Origin: Maritimibacter alkaliphilus HTCC2654
GTDB lineage: Bacteria > Pseudomonadota > Alphaproteobacteria > Rhodobacterales > Rhodobacteraceae
NCBI RefSeq assembly: GCF_000152805.1
Contig: NZ_CH902578.1
Span: 197,073-261,072, forward strand
Direction: 5' to 3'
DNA length: 64,000 nucleotides
Positions 16,898 to 25,856 of the stretch are shown here, in pieces. The position numbers were made by a program, and so were the translations under genes. Numbering within the stretch: the stretch's first letter is position 1; every line of letters begins with the position of its first letter. A model generated the notes under the pieces. It did no database searches, was not told the DNA's origin, and was given only the letters and a program-made list of their open reading frames with translations.

Positions 16898-17772
16898 TGG
16901 AGCTTTTGCAGCTTATTATCGGAGGGTTGGCAAACGGCTGTATCTACGGCCTCGTCGCCCTCGGTTTCGTGCTCATCTACAAGGCCAGCGAAGGCGTGAA
17001 CTTCGCCCAAGGCGACATGATGATGCTGGGCGCCTTCGTGGCGCTGGGGTTTGGCAATTCGGATCAGATGGGGCTGCCCTTCGGGGTCGCCATGATCCTG
17101 GCCATGGTCGTCATGTTCGGCGTCGGCTACGGGGTCGAGCGGGTGGTGGTGCGGCGCATCTTCGGGCAGCCGCAATTCGCGCTCGTCATCCTGACCATCG
17201 CCATGGGCTTCGTGTTCCGCTTCGTCGCCGGGTCGATCTGGGGGTATTCACCGCTGGTGTTGGAAACACCCTTCGCGGGGCGCAACCTTTACCCCGGCGG
17301 GATCGTCGTGGGCCTTGCCGACCTCGTGACCATCGGCGTGACCATCGCGCTGACGCTCGCGCTCTGGGCGTTCTTCGCGTTCACCAAGATCGGGTTGGCG
17401 GCCCAAGCGGCGAGCCAGAACCAGATGGCGGCCTATATCGTCGGCGTGCCGGTGATGCGGGTGAACAGCCTGATCTGGGGTCTGTCGGGGGTCGTCGCGA
17501 CCGTGGCGGGCGTGCTTTACGCCACCAAGGGCGCGATCGACCCGAACATCGGGCTTTTGGGCATCAAAGCTTTCGCGGCGGCGGTCATCGGCGGCCTCGG
17601 CTCATTGCCCGGCGCGCTTCTGGGCGGTCTCATCATCGGGGTCGTCGAACCCATCGCGGGCCGCTATGCGCCCGGTGAACTGGCCAAGATGTCGCCCTAC
17701 ATCATCATGCTCGTCGTGCTGGTCACGCGCCCCGGCGGGCTGTTCGCGCAGATCCAGATGAAGAAGGTCTGA
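16897..17772 (+). CDS. livH: LIV-type ABC transporter permease (LivH-like)
   Basis: Inner-membrane permease of 291 residues with about eight hydrophobic helices. It has the family start ELLQLIIGGLANGCIYGLVALGFVLIYKAS (positions 16900-16990), GVNFAQGDMMMLGAFVA, and the cytoplasmic coupling loop around GIKAFAAAVIGGLGSLPGA. I start at 16897, coupled to the 14-codon leader, because the upstream extension has no permease-like sequence. It pairs with LivM three bases downstream. The substrate is probably a carboxylic acid and not leucine, given the acyl-CoA synthetase and dehydrogenase in the same operon. Confidence 0.92.
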   Translation: MELLQLIIGGLANGCIYGLVALGFVLIYKASEGVNFAQGDMMMLGAFVALGFGNSDQMGLPFGVAMILAMVVMFGVGYGVERVVVRRIFGQPQFALVILTIAMGFVFRFVAGSIWGYSPLVLETPFAGRNLYPGGIVVGLADLVTIGVTIALTLALWAFFAFTKIGLAAQAASQNQMAAYIVGVPVMRVNSLIWGLSGVVATVAGVLYATKGAIDPNIGLLGIKAFAAAVIGGLGSLPGALLGGLIIGVVEPIAGRYAPGELAKMSPYIIMLVVLVTRPGGLFAQIQMKKV

Positions 17773-17775
17773 TCC

Positions 17776-18873
17776 ATGCGCATCGTGTTCAAGAAAAGCT
17801 ACGACCGCGACATCGACCTGCACGAACATGGCTGGAGCCGCGCCAAGATCGCGGTTCTGGCGGGGATCATGATCGTGCTGCCGTTCCTCGTGGGCGAATA
17901 CTACCTCGCCGAAGCGACCAACACCCTGATCTGGGCGCTGGCGGGCATGGGCCTGATGGTCGCCGTGGGACATACCGGACAGGTGAGCCTCGGCCACGCC
18001 GCGTTCCTTGCCATCGGGGCCTATGCCGACTCGGCGCTGATGAACGCGGGCCTGCCGTTTCTGCTGAGTTTCCCGATTGCGGGCCTTATCACCGGTATCT
18101 TCGGTGCGATCATCGCCATTCCGGCGGTGCGCATGTCGGGCATCTATCTTGCCATCGCCACGCTCGCGGTTTTCGTGATCGTCGAAGAGATGGTCATCAT
18201 GCTGGAGCCGATCACCGGCGGCGTCGGCGGGATCATGGCGCCCTCCATCCAGATTTTCGGGATCAGTTTTGACCGCTACGGCGCGCTTCAGAACTTCTAC
18301 TGGTTGATCCTCGGTGTCGTCGCGCTGGTCGCTTGGGGGTATGCGAACCTCATGCGCAGCCCGACCGGCCGATCCTTCCTTGCCGTGAGGGACAGCGAAG
18401 TCAGCGCGCGGGCGCTGGGGATCAACGTCACGCGGACCAAGTCGCTGGCCTTCGGCCTGTCGACCGGCGTGACGGGTTTGGCGGGTGCGCTGATGGGGCA
18501 CTACATCGGGTTCTATAACTACGAGCTTTTCTCGATCTTCATCTCGATCAACCTGCTGCTCGTCGTGACCATCGGGGGGCTCGGCTTCATCCAGGGGGCG
18601 TTCCTGGGCGCGATCCTCATCACCGCCGTCCCACAGGCCATCGCCATCGCGCGCGACGGGTTGAACGCGAATTTCGGCATCGACCTCGGGTCGGTTCCCG
18701 GCCTCGACACGATGATCTTCGCGGTGATCCTGATCCTGTTCATCATCTTCGAGCCGACCGGGCTTTATGGCCGCTGGCTCAAGATCCGGGTCTGGTTCGA
18801 GATTTTCCCACTCGCCCGGCGCGACATGTTCCGCCGCCAGAAGAGCTATCTGAAAACGGAGCGGATGAAATGA
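17776..18873 (+). CDS. livM: LIV-type ABC transporter permease (LivM-like)
   Basis: Second inner-membrane permease, 365 residues. After a charged 25-residue N-terminus it has hydrophobic helices and the conserved VGHTGQVSLGHAAFLAIGAY near residue 70. The coupling region is RDSEVSARALGINVTRTKSLAFGLS near residue 210, and GGLGFIQGAFLGAILIT lies near residue 275. A longer C-terminal cytoplasmic tail ends YLKTERMK. Its stop overlaps the livG ATG by 4 bp. Confidence 0.92.
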   Translation: MRIVFKKSYDRDIDLHEHGWSRAKIAVLAGIMIVLPFLVGEYYLAEATNTLIWALAGMGLMVAVGHTGQVSLGHAAFLAIGAYADSALMNAGLPFLLSFPIAGLITGIFGAIIAIPAVRMSGIYLAIATLAVFVIVEEMVIMLEPITGGVGGIMAPSIQIFGISFDRYGALQNFYWLILGVVALVAWGYANLMRSPTGRSFLAVRDSEVSARALGINVTRTKSLAFGLSTGVTGLAGALMGHYIGFYNYELFSIFISINLLLVVTIGGLGFIQGAFLGAILITAVPQAIAIARDGLNANFGIDLGSVPGLDTMIFAVILILFIIFEPTGLYGRWLKIRVWFEIFPLARRDMFRRQKSYLKTERMK

Positions 18874-19646
18874 GCCTGCTCGACGTCAACGATCTGGCCG
18901 TTCACTTCGGCGGTGTGAAGGCGGTGGACGGCGTGTCCTTTTCGGTCGATCCCGGCGAGGTCTTCGCGATCATCGGCCCGAACGGGGCAGGGAAGTCCAC
19001 GATCTTCAACCTGATCTCGCGCATCTACGAACCCACGCGCGGCACTATCCGCTTCGACGGGCAGGACATCACCGGGCTCAAGGCGCATGATATCGCGCAG
19101 CTTGGCATCGCGCGCACGTTCCAGAACATCGAGTTGTTCGATCACTCGACGGTGCTGGCGAACCTGCTCATGGGCCGGCACACGCACAAGTCGACCAACT
19201 TCGTGCAGGACATCCTGTTTCTGCCCAAGGTCCGGCGCGAGGAGCGTGAGCATCGTCACCGGGTCGAGGAGGTGATCGAGTTTCTCGAACTCGAAGCCTA
19301 CCGGAACAAGATGATCGCAGGTCTTCCTTACGGCGTGCGCAAGGTGGTCGAGATCGGGCGCGCACTGGCCTTGGGGCCGAAGCTGATCCTGCTGGATGAG
19401 CCTGCAAGCGGATTGTCGGTCGAGGAAACGCAGGACGTGGCATATTGGATCGAGGACATGCGCCGGGACATGGGGCTGACGGTTCTGATGGTCGAGCACG
19501 ACATGAGCCTCGTCAATCAGGTGTCCGACCGGGTGCTGGCCGTGGCCAACGGCAAACCATTGGCGATGGGCACGCCGCAGGAGGTGCAGGCGCACCCGGA
19601 CGTGCAGGCGGCCTATCTGGGAACCGCTGTGGGGGATGCGGCATGA
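18870..19646 (+). CDS. livG: LIV-type ABC transporter ATP-binding protein (LivG-like)
   Basis: Cytoplasmic ATPase of 258 residues. Walker A is GPNGAGKST near residue 40. The signature region is degenerate: where LSGGQQ is expected it reads GLPYGVRKVVEIGRAL, as in many LivG proteins. Walker B is LILLDEPASGLS near residue 175, and the switch histidine is in VEHDMSLV. The gene ends in codons for GDAA, and the same 17 bases recur 215 bp downstream at the livF start, marking an insertion in what should be a 4-bp overlap. Confidence 0.92.
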   Translation: MSLLDVNDLAVHFGGVKAVDGVSFSVDPGEVFAIIGPNGAGKSTIFNLISRIYEPTRGTIRFDGQDITGLKAHDIAQLGIARTFQNIELFDHSTVLANLLMGRHTHKSTNFVQDILFLPKVRREEREHRHRVEEVIEFLELEAYRNKMIAGLPYGVRKVVEIGRALALGPKLILLDEPASGLSVEETQDVAYWIEDMRRDMGLTVLMVEHDMSLVNQVSDRVLAVANGKPLAMGTPQEVQAHPDVQAAYLGTAVGDAA

Positions 19647-19862
19647 CGGGTATCCAGTTCGATAAGGGACGCGCCCGACCCGTGGGTGGGCGCTTTGCCC
19701 CGATTGTGGTCGGCGCTTTATCTCAAAAGCTCCTGACGATGGTTGTGCGGCATCCAACTTTGCCATGCGCCCGCCCGGGGGGCGGGTCGGGCGCGGCCCG
19801 GGCTGGTCGCCCGGGCCAGCAAACGGTGCGGATCGCGCCCAATAAGGGGGATGCGGCATGAC
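19631..19862. repeat. 215-bp insertion flanked by 17-bp direct repeats between livG and livF
   Basis: GGGGGATGCGGCATGAC occurs at 19631-19647 and again at 19846-19862, spanning the livG stop and the livF start respectively. The inserted sequence holds two strong hairpins, CCCGCCC-ggg-GGGCGGG (19770-19786) and GGCCCGGGC-tggtc-GCCCGGGCC (19795-19817). A 72-codon frame across it shows no protein-like features. It is either a tandem-duplication scar or a small palindromic mobile element with its target duplication. Confidence 0.65.
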
Positions 19863-20619
19863 CGTCCTGTCCGTCCGCAACCTCGAGACCTTCTACGGCG
19901 CGATCATGGCCCTGCGCGGGGTCTCCATCGACGTCGAGCAGGGCGAGATCGTCACCATCCTCGGCGCCAACGGAGCCGGGAAAACCACGCTGATGAAGAC
20001 CATCGCGGGTCTGATGGACCCCGAAAAAGGTCAGATCACCTTCATGGGCGACGCCATCGCCGGGCTCGACCCCGACCGCGTGGTGTCCAAGGGCATCAGC
20101 CTCGTCCCCGAGGGGCGCGAGGTGTTCCCCTATCTCTCCATCGAAGAGAACTTGAAACTCGGCGCGTTCACCCGCCGGGGCGACCTGTCGAACGATCTCG
20201 ACCTCGTCTACACCTATTTCCCAATCCTCAAAGAGCGCAGGCGTCAAGCCGCGGGGTTCCTGTCGGGCGGGCAGCAACAGATGCTCGCCATCGGGCGGGG
20301 CCTGATGGCCGAACCCAAGCTCATGATGCTGGACGAGCCGTCGCTTGGCCTCTCGCCGCTTCTGACGCAGGAGATTTTCGGGATCATCGCGCGGCTCAAT
20401 GCCGAGGAGGGCGTGACCATGCTCCTCGTCGAACAGAACGCGCATATCGCACTGGAAACCGCGCATCGGGGCTATGTCCTGGAGATGGGTCGGATCGTGA
20501 TGACCGGGCCGTGCGAACAGCTCAAGGCCTCGGACGACATTCAGGAATTCTACCTCGGGCGCACCGAGGAAACCGAGCGCGGGCAGAAACGCTGGAAGAG
20601 GCGCAAGACATGGAGATGA
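19858..20619 (+). CDS. livF: LIV-type ABC transporter ATP-binding protein (LivF-like)
   Basis: Second ATPase, 253 residues. Walker A GANGAGKTT near residue 40, a full signature LSGGQQQMLAIGRGLM near residue 138, Walker B LMMLDEPSLGLSP near residue 160, and switch region LLVEQNAHIAL. The C-terminus has a basic tail (RGQKRWKRRKTWR) produced where the frame overlaps the next gene's start. It lies downstream of the 215-bp insertion and overlaps the acyl-CoA synthetase gene by 10 bp. Confidence 0.92.
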   Translation: MTVLSVRNLETFYGAIMALRGVSIDVEQGEIVTILGANGAGKTTLMKTIAGLMDPEKGQITFMGDAIAGLDPDRVVSKGISLVPEGREVFPYLSIEENLKLGAFTRRGDLSNDLDLVYTYFPILKERRRQAAGFLSGGQQQMLAIGRGLMAEPKLMMLDEPSLGLSPLLTQEIFGIIARLNAEEGVTMLLVEQNAHIALETAHRGYVLEMGRIVMTGPCEQLKASDDIQEFYLGRTEETERGQKRWKRRKTWR

Positions 20620-22433
20620 GCCGGATCAAGACGGGCGACCCCATCGCATTCGAGGGCTTCGACACCATCGTCAAGCTCTGGGCGGACCGCTGCGCGAAGT
20701 ATGGCGACCGGACCTGCCACCGCGAGAAAGAACTGGGCATCTGGAAAAGCTATTCGTGGCGCGACTATTACGAGACCACGAAGAAGATCGGCCTCGCGCT
20801 GATGGACCTTGGCGTGCAGAAGGGCGAGCCGGTGCTGATCTTGGCTGAGGACCGGCGCGAATGGATTTACTGCGACCTTGCGGCGGCTTCGATCGGCGCG
20901 ATCCCGGCGGGCGTCTACACCACCGACAGCGCGGGCCAGCTTGCCTATCTCGCCAATGACAGCGGGGCGCGGGTGCTGTTTGTCGAGAACGACGAGCAAC
21001 TCGACAAATGGCTTCAGGCGCGCGGCGACATGCCGGGGATCGAGCATGTCATCGTGTTCGACCGCGAGGGGCTTGCGACGTTCCGAAACGACAAGGTCAT
21101 GTTCCTCGACGAATTGATCGAGATGGGGGGCAAGGCCGCCGACCCGAACCGGTTCGAGACGGCACTCGACGCGGTGAAGCCCGAAGACCCCCGGATGCTG
21201 ATCTATACCTCGGGCACCACCGGGCCGCCCAAGGGCGCGATCTTGACGCATCGCAACATGGTCTATCAGCTTGTGGCGGGCGAGCAGATGCTCGACTTTC
21301 ACGAGACCGACAATCAGCTTTGCTTCCTGCCGCTCTGTCACGTGCTCGAACGGCTCGTCTCGGTCGACGCGCCCATCGCCAACGGCTGCACGGTGAATTT
21401 CGCGGAAAGCCCGGAAACCGTGTTCGAGAACTTGCAGGAGGTCGCGCCAGACACTTTCGCGGGCGTGCCGCGCATCTGGGAAAAGATCTATTCCCGCGTG
21501 ACCATCATGCGCTCGGAAGCCGGACCCATAGGCGCACGCGCCTTCGACGCCGCGATGGCCATCGGGCACCGCTATTCGAAGGCGGACAAGCCCGGTGTCG
21601 GGCTGAAAGTGGCGCATTGGCTGGCACAGGTCACTGTGCTCAGGAACCTGCGCCGGATGTTGGGGCTGGGCAACGCCCGGCGCGTGACCTCGGGTGCTGC
21701 GCCCATTTCGCCCGATCTGATCGACTGGTTCTGGGCGCTGGGCGTGCCGCTGGTCGAAGGCTTCGGCATGACCGAGACGGGGGGCGTCGCGACCGTGAAC
21801 ACGGTGGACGACAACACCATCGGCACGGTGGGCAAACCGCTCCCCGGTGTCGAGCTTCGCTTGGCCGACACGGGCGAATTGCTGGTGGGTGGGCCGTGCG
21901 TGTTCGGGGGCTACTGGAAGAAGCCGGAAAAGACCGCCGAGACCATCGACGATGACGGCTGGCTGCATACGGGCGACATCGGGCGGATTGGCAATGACGT
22001 CACGCTCACCATCACGGGCCGGATGAAGGACATCATCATCACGGCGGGGGGCAAGAACATCACGCCCGCTGAGATCGAGTCGAAGCTGAAGTTCAGCCCC
22101 TACATTTCGGACGCCGTGGTGATCGGGGATCGGCGCAAATACCTGACCTGCCTCATCATGATCGATCAGGAGAATGTCGAGAAATTCGCGCAGGACCGCC
22201 AGATCCCGTTCTCGGACTTCGCCTCGCTCACCCGCGCGCAGGAGGTGCGCGATCTGATCGGGCAGGTGGTGGCGGACACCAACAAGCAGTTCGCACAGGT
22301 CGAACAAATCAAGGATTTCCGACTGATCGACATCCTTCTGACGGCGGAGGACGAGGAATTGACGCCGACGATGAAGCTCAAGCGGAATTTCGTCAACGAA
22401 CGCCACGCGGCGCTCATTGACCAGATGTACTGA
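20610..22433 (+). CDS. AMP-dependent long-chain acyl-CoA synthetase
   Basis: Activates a carboxylic acid with ATP to acyl-AMP and then acyl-CoA. The 607-residue protein is a FAA1-like synthetase: the P-loop-like AMP motif MLIYTSGTTGPPKGAILTHRN begins near residue 193, VEGFGMTETGG lies near residue 384, and DGWLHTGDIG and GRMKDIIITAGGKNITP give the A8 hinge region. It is embedded between livF (10-bp overlap) and the binding protein, so imported substrate can be activated at once, as in vectorial acylation. The ATG at 20610 has GAGG eight bases upstream; a second ATG at 20616 is possible. The chain length is not predictable from sequence. Confidence 0.92.
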   Translation: MEMSRIKTGDPIAFEGFDTIVKLWADRCAKYGDRTCHREKELGIWKSYSWRDYYETTKKIGLALMDLGVQKGEPVLILAEDRREWIYCDLAAASIGAIPAGVYTTDSAGQLAYLANDSGARVLFVENDEQLDKWLQARGDMPGIEHVIVFDREGLATFRNDKVMFLDELIEMGGKAADPNRFETALDAVKPEDPRMLIYTSGTTGPPKGAILTHRNMVYQLVAGEQMLDFHETDNQLCFLPLCHVLERLVSVDAPIANGCTVNFAESPETVFENLQEVAPDTFAGVPRIWEKIYSRVTIMRSEAGPIGARAFDAAMAIGHRYSKADKPGVGLKVAHWLAQVTVLRNLRRMLGLGNARRVTSGAAPISPDLIDWFWALGVPLVEGFGMTETGGVATVNTVDDNTIGTVGKPLPGVELRLADTGELLVGGPCVFGGYWKKPEKTAETIDDDGWLHTGDIGRIGNDVTLTITGRMKDIIITAGGKNITPAEIESKLKFSPYISDAVVIGDRRKYLTCLIMIDQENVEKFAQDRQIPFSDFASLTRAQEVRDLIGQVVADTNKQFAQVEQIKDFRLIDILLTAEDEELTPTMKLKRNFVNERHAALIDQMY

Positions 22434-22462
22434 AGACAACAGTTCAAACAGGGAGGAAAGAC

Positions 22463-23626
22463 ATGAATAAAGTCAAAGCCTTGGCAGCCGTCGCTGCCAT
22501 GACGGTGCCGGGGGCCGCATTTGCGCAGACCGCCGGTGTGACCGACGACGAGATCAAGATCGGCGGGGCGCACGACCTGTCGGGCATCTTCGCGCCGTTC
22601 TCGGTTCCGGCCGTGACCGCCGCCAACCTCGTGTTCGAGGAAGTGAACGCGAACGGCGGCATCCACGGGCGCAAGATCACCTATATCGTCGAGGATCACG
22701 GCTATCAGGTGCCCAAGGCCGCGCAGGCCGCCAACAAGCTCATCAACCGTGACGAAGTGTTCGCGATGCTCCTGAACCTCGGGACGCCGCACAACCTCGC
22801 CATGTTCCAGCTGATGGAGCCGAAGGGCATTCCGAACGTCTCGCCCATCACGGCCGCGCGCCAGATGATCGAGCCGCCCGCGCCGTGGAAATTCGCCGGC
22901 ACCTCGTCCTACTACGACGCGATCAAGGCGACGGCGGAATACATGGTGGCCGAAGAGGGCGCCTCGAAGTTCTGCCTGATGATCCTGCCCACCGACTTCG
23001 GCAAGGAAATCGAAGCGGCGGTGCATGAAATGGCCGAGGCCGGGACCATCGAAATGGGGGCCGAGATCGCCCACAAGCCCGATGAATCCGACTTCACCGG
23101 CGCGCTGGGCAAGGTCAAGGAATCGGGCTGCGACACGGTCGGCATGGCGCTGGGCGTGAGCCAGCAGATCAACGCGATCACCACGGCGAACAAGCTGGGC
23201 ATGGACGTGCGCTTCATGCTGTCGGGCGCGGGCTTCCACACCGTCGTCGCCAAGGGCCTTGCCGCGCAGGGCGTCATGGGCGGCGTCTATGCCGGTGCGG
23301 GCTGGCAGGACCTCGAAGCACGGGCCGGGCAGCCGGAAGTGCAGGAGTGGATCGCCTCCTACAAGGAAGCGACCGGCGAAGACTTCCCCTCGACCGGGGC
23401 GCTGCTGGGCTATGGCGGGGCGACCACCATGGTCAAGGCGCTGGAAGCGGCCGGGCCGGACCTGACCCATGAAAGCTTCATCGCGGCGATGGAAAGCCTC
23501 GACTACGAAGACCCCATCGGGGGCAACCGGGTCGACTATTCCGCCGACGACCACGTGGGCGCCGACGAAGTCTTCGTGAGCCGCATCGAAAACGGCTCAT
23601 GGGTTCTGGTTCAGACGCTCGAGTGA
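22463..23626 (+). CDS. LIV-type ABC transporter periplasmic substrate-binding protein
   Basis: Periplasmic binding protein of 387 residues. A signal peptide (MNKVKALAAVAAMTVPGAAFA, cleavage before Q22) is followed by the type I periplasmic binding fold: DDEIKIGGAHDLSGIFAPF, VNANGGIHGRKI, and the closing SIDE-like region YSADDHVGADEVFVSRI. It captures the importer's substrate. The gene follows the synthetase by 29 bp with GGAGG ahead of the ATG and is followed by a 9-bp GC stem-loop (23637-23659) that may protect this message or reduce read-through into the dehydrogenase gene. It resembles members that bind aromatic or aliphatic acids more than LivK. Confidence 0.92.
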   Translation: MNKVKALAAVAAMTVPGAAFAQTAGVTDDEIKIGGAHDLSGIFAPFSVPAVTAANLVFEEVNANGGIHGRKITYIVEDHGYQVPKAAQAANKLINRDEVFAMLLNLGTPHNLAMFQLMEPKGIPNVSPITAARQMIEPPAPWKFAGTSSYYDAIKATAEYMVAEEGASKFCLMILPTDFGKEIEAAVHEMAEAGTIEMGAEIAHKPDESDFTGALGKVKESGCDTVGMALGVSQQINAITTANKLGMDVRFMLSGAGFHTVVAKGLAAQGVMGGVYAGAGWQDLEARAGQPEVQEWIASYKEATGEDFPSTGALLGYGGATTMVKALEAAGPDLTHESFIAAMESLDYEDPIGGNRVDYSADDHVGADEVFVSRIENGSWVLVQTLE

Positions 23627-23636
23627 TCTGACCCAC

Positions 23637-23659
23637 GGCGGGGCGTCAGTCGCCCCGCC
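23637..23659 (+). terminator. Stem-loop between binding-protein and dehydrogenase genes
   Basis: GGCGGGGCG and CGCCCCGCC form a perfect 9-bp stem with a TCAGT loop and no T-run. This suits a partial terminator or a 3' mRNA-stabilising structure for the binding-protein message. Confidence 0.5.
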
Positions 23660-23708
23660 AACACATTGACCTTACAACCGAAAATCAACCAATCAGCCGG
23701 AGGGTCCG

Positions 23709-24866
23709 ATGCTGAAACGCACGATCTATGACGAAGAGCACGAAATTTTCCGCAAGAGCGTTCGGGCCTGGGCCGAGAAAGAGGTCTTTCCGAACTCCGA
23801 GAAATGGCGCGAAGAGGGCTGCGTCAGCCGCGAGATCTGGAAGCGCGCGGGGGAAGAGGGCTTTCTGTGCATGTATGCCGACGAGAAATACGGCGGCCTC
23901 GGGCTTGAAGACTTCCGCTACGACATGATCCTGATCGAAGAGATCGGGACGCGCGAGGCGGGGTTCTTTCTTGGCCTGCACAACCGGATCGCCGGACCTT
24001 ACATGCAGCACTACGCAAACGACGAACAGCGTGATCGCTACATGCCCGGCATCGTTTCCGGCGACACGATCCTCGCCATCGCCATGACCGAGCCGGGCAC
24101 CGGGTCGGACCTTGCCGGGATCAAGACGCGCGCGGTCGAGATGGACGATCACTGGGTACTCAACGGGTCCAAGACCTATATTTCCAACGGTTTCCTCGCC
24201 GGGCTGGTCATCGTCGCCGCCAAGACCAACCCGGATGCGAGCCACGAGGTCGGCCTCTTCCTTGTCGAGGACGGGATGGAGGGCTTTTCACGGGGCCGGA
24301 ACCTCAAGAAAATGGGGCTGGAAAGTCAGGACACGGCCGAGCTTTTCTTCGACGATGTCAAAGTGCCCAAGGCCAATGTGCTGGGCGACCCCAAGGGCGG
24401 CTTCAAGACGATGATGCTGAACCTTGCCGAGGAACGCCTGAACGGGGCCGTCGGCTTCGTCGCGCGTGCCGAGCGGGCGTTCGAGATCACGATGGAATTC
24501 ATCATGGACCGCCGCGCTTTCGGCAAACCCATCGGCACCTTCCAGAACTCCCGCTTCAAGATGGCCTCGATGCGGACCGAGATCGACGCCGCGCAGGCAT
24601 TGGTGGATCATTGCGTGCGCGAGCATCTGAAGGGCGAGTTGTCCGCCGAGATGGCCTCCGAAGCCAAGCTTTTCACCTCCGAGGTCGAGGGGCGCGTGGT
24701 GGACGAATGCGTCCAGCTTCACGGCGGCGCGGGGTATATGGAAGAGTATGAGATCAGCCGCCTGTATCGCGACGCCCGGATCAGCAGGATCTATGCTGGC
24801 ACCTCGGAGATCATGCGCGAGATCATCGGGCGGGGACTGGGGCTGGACGACCGCAAGCGAAACTGA
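23709..24866 (+). CDS. Acyl-CoA dehydrogenase
   Basis: FAD flavoprotein of 385 residues that makes trans-2-enoyl-CoA and passes electrons to ETF. Signatures: AIAMTEPGTGSDLAGIKTRA near residue 125, SNGFLAGLVIVAAKT, and the C-terminal QLHGGAGYMEEYEISRLYRDARI with YAGTSEIM. Because the position used as base by medium-chain enzymes is alanine here (YAGT), the base is probably the glutamate in NLAEERLNGAV near residue 240, as in isovaleryl- and long-chain-type dehydrogenases. It completes an import, activation and first-oxidation operon. A terminator follows. Confidence 0.92.
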   Translation: MLKRTIYDEEHEIFRKSVRAWAEKEVFPNSEKWREEGCVSREIWKRAGEEGFLCMYADEKYGGLGLEDFRYDMILIEEIGTREAGFFLGLHNRIAGPYMQHYANDEQRDRYMPGIVSGDTILAIAMTEPGTGSDLAGIKTRAVEMDDHWVLNGSKTYISNGFLAGLVIVAAKTNPDASHEVGLFLVEDGMEGFSRGRNLKKMGLESQDTAELFFDDVKVPKANVLGDPKGGFKTMMLNLAEERLNGAVGFVARAERAFEITMEFIMDRRAFGKPIGTFQNSRFKMASMRTEIDAAQALVDHCVREHLKGELSAEMASEAKLFTSEVEGRVVDECVQLHGGAGYMEEYEISRLYRDARISRIYAGTSEIMREIIGRGLGLDDRKRN

Positions 24867-24923
24867 GGGCTTCGCCGCAGGCTTGCGCCCGCGCGGACCG
24901 GGTGGGGGAGGCCAGCCTTCCCC

Positions 24924-24945
24924 ACACCCCGCTGCGGGGTGTTTT
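24924..24945 (+). terminator. Intrinsic terminator after the liv/acd operon
   Basis: ACACCCCG-ctg-CGGGGTGT followed by TTT forms a clear stem and T-run, preceded by an imperfect GGGGGAGGC/GCCTTCCCC hairpin. It separates the operon from the convergent DMT exporter gene. Confidence 0.75.
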
Positions 24946-24961
24946 CGGTCCGAAGAAGGGG

Positions 24962-25801
24962 TCAGCGCCGGAGCGACAGGGCGACGCCGCCGATCACGAG
25001 GACGGTGGCCGCGAGATAAAGGGGCGTGAGGGGTTCGCCCAGAAACAGGATACCGCCCGCCATCGCGATGATCGGGACCGAGATTTGCGCGATGGCCGCC
25101 GTTGTGGTCGCCAGATGCGGCAGCACCGAATACCAGACGGCGTAGCCCAGACCGGAGGTGACGGCGCCCGATAGGATGGCGAGCCCGACGCCATAGTGGG
25201 TGACCAGCATGGTCTGGTCGAACAGAAGCGGGGCGAGGGCGAGGAGGATGCCCACCGGGGCGGCCAGCACGAAACTCGTCATCGTCGCGCCGAGCGCATC
25301 CGTCGCGCGCCGCCCGTTCAGGGTGTAGAACCCCCAGCCGATCCCGGCCACGACAAGCCCGGCGGCGGCAACGAGGGAAATGTCGATCGCGCCGGAAGGC
25401 CAGAGAACCAGCCCAAGCCCGAAGAGCGCAAGGGCCGCGCCGAGTTTGCGTCTGGTCGAGACCGCTTCGCCGCCCCGGATCGCGGCCGTGAAGAGCGTGA
25501 TCTGCACGGTGCCGAACAGGATCAGGGTGCCGAGGCCCGCGTCGATGGACACGTAACCCAACGAGAAGCCGAAGACATAGGCGAGGAGCGCGGCGACCCC
25601 GACCCAGCGTCCGGTGCGGGTGAGCCGGACCCCGCCGCGCGTGACCGCCACGATCAGGGCCAGCATGACCGCGCCCGCAGCCAGCCGGATCGCCCCGAAG
25701 CTGAGCGCGTCGATGGACACGGCGGCCAGCGCCATACGGTTCAGGATGGAATTCGCCGCGAAAGCGATCATGGTGAGGGCGGTGGCAAGGAGAAGGCGCA
25801 T
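24962..25801 (-). CDS. DMT-superfamily (EamA) transporter
   Basis: Inner-membrane protein of 279 residues with ten predicted helices in two EamA repeats. The N-terminal helix MRLLLATALTMIAFAANSIL starts at the ATG at 25801; the frame extends to 25921, but that part is charged and overlaps the hmgA promoter. GLGTLILFGTVQITLF lies mid-protein and TTAAIAQISVPIIAMAGGILFLGEPL in the second repeat is characteristic. Members export amino acids, drugs or metabolites; the substrate here is unknown. It is divergent from hmgA. Confidence 0.85.
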   Translation of the reverse strand: MRLLLATALTMIAFAANSILNRMALAAVSIDALSFGAIRLAAGAVMLALIVAVTRGGVRLTRTGRWVGVAALLAYVFGFSLGYVSIDAGLGTLILFGTVQITLFTAAIRGGEAVSTRRKLGAALALFGLGLVLWPSGAIDISLVAAAGLVVAGIGWGFYTLNGRRATDALGATMTSFVLAAPVGILLALAPLLFDQTMLVTHYGVGLAILSGAVTSGLGYAVWYSVLPHLATTTAAIAQISVPIIAMAGGILFLGEPLTPLYLAATVLVIGGVALSLRR

Positions 25802-25856
25802 GATCCGACAGGGACCCCGGCAAGCCGCCGCTGTCAATCGGACCTTTGCGCCCCTG

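Noticed and set aside
19643..19861. 72-codon frame across the livG-livF insertion, with ATGA overlaps at both ends
   Set aside because: The overlaps are a by-product of the 17-bp duplicated junction. The sequence is low-complexity, driven by GC hairpins, and has no protein-like pattern.
19743..20609. N-terminal extension of the acyl-CoA synthetase frame across livF
   Set aside because: It lies in another frame over livF, and the synthetase domain begins right after the ATG at 20610.
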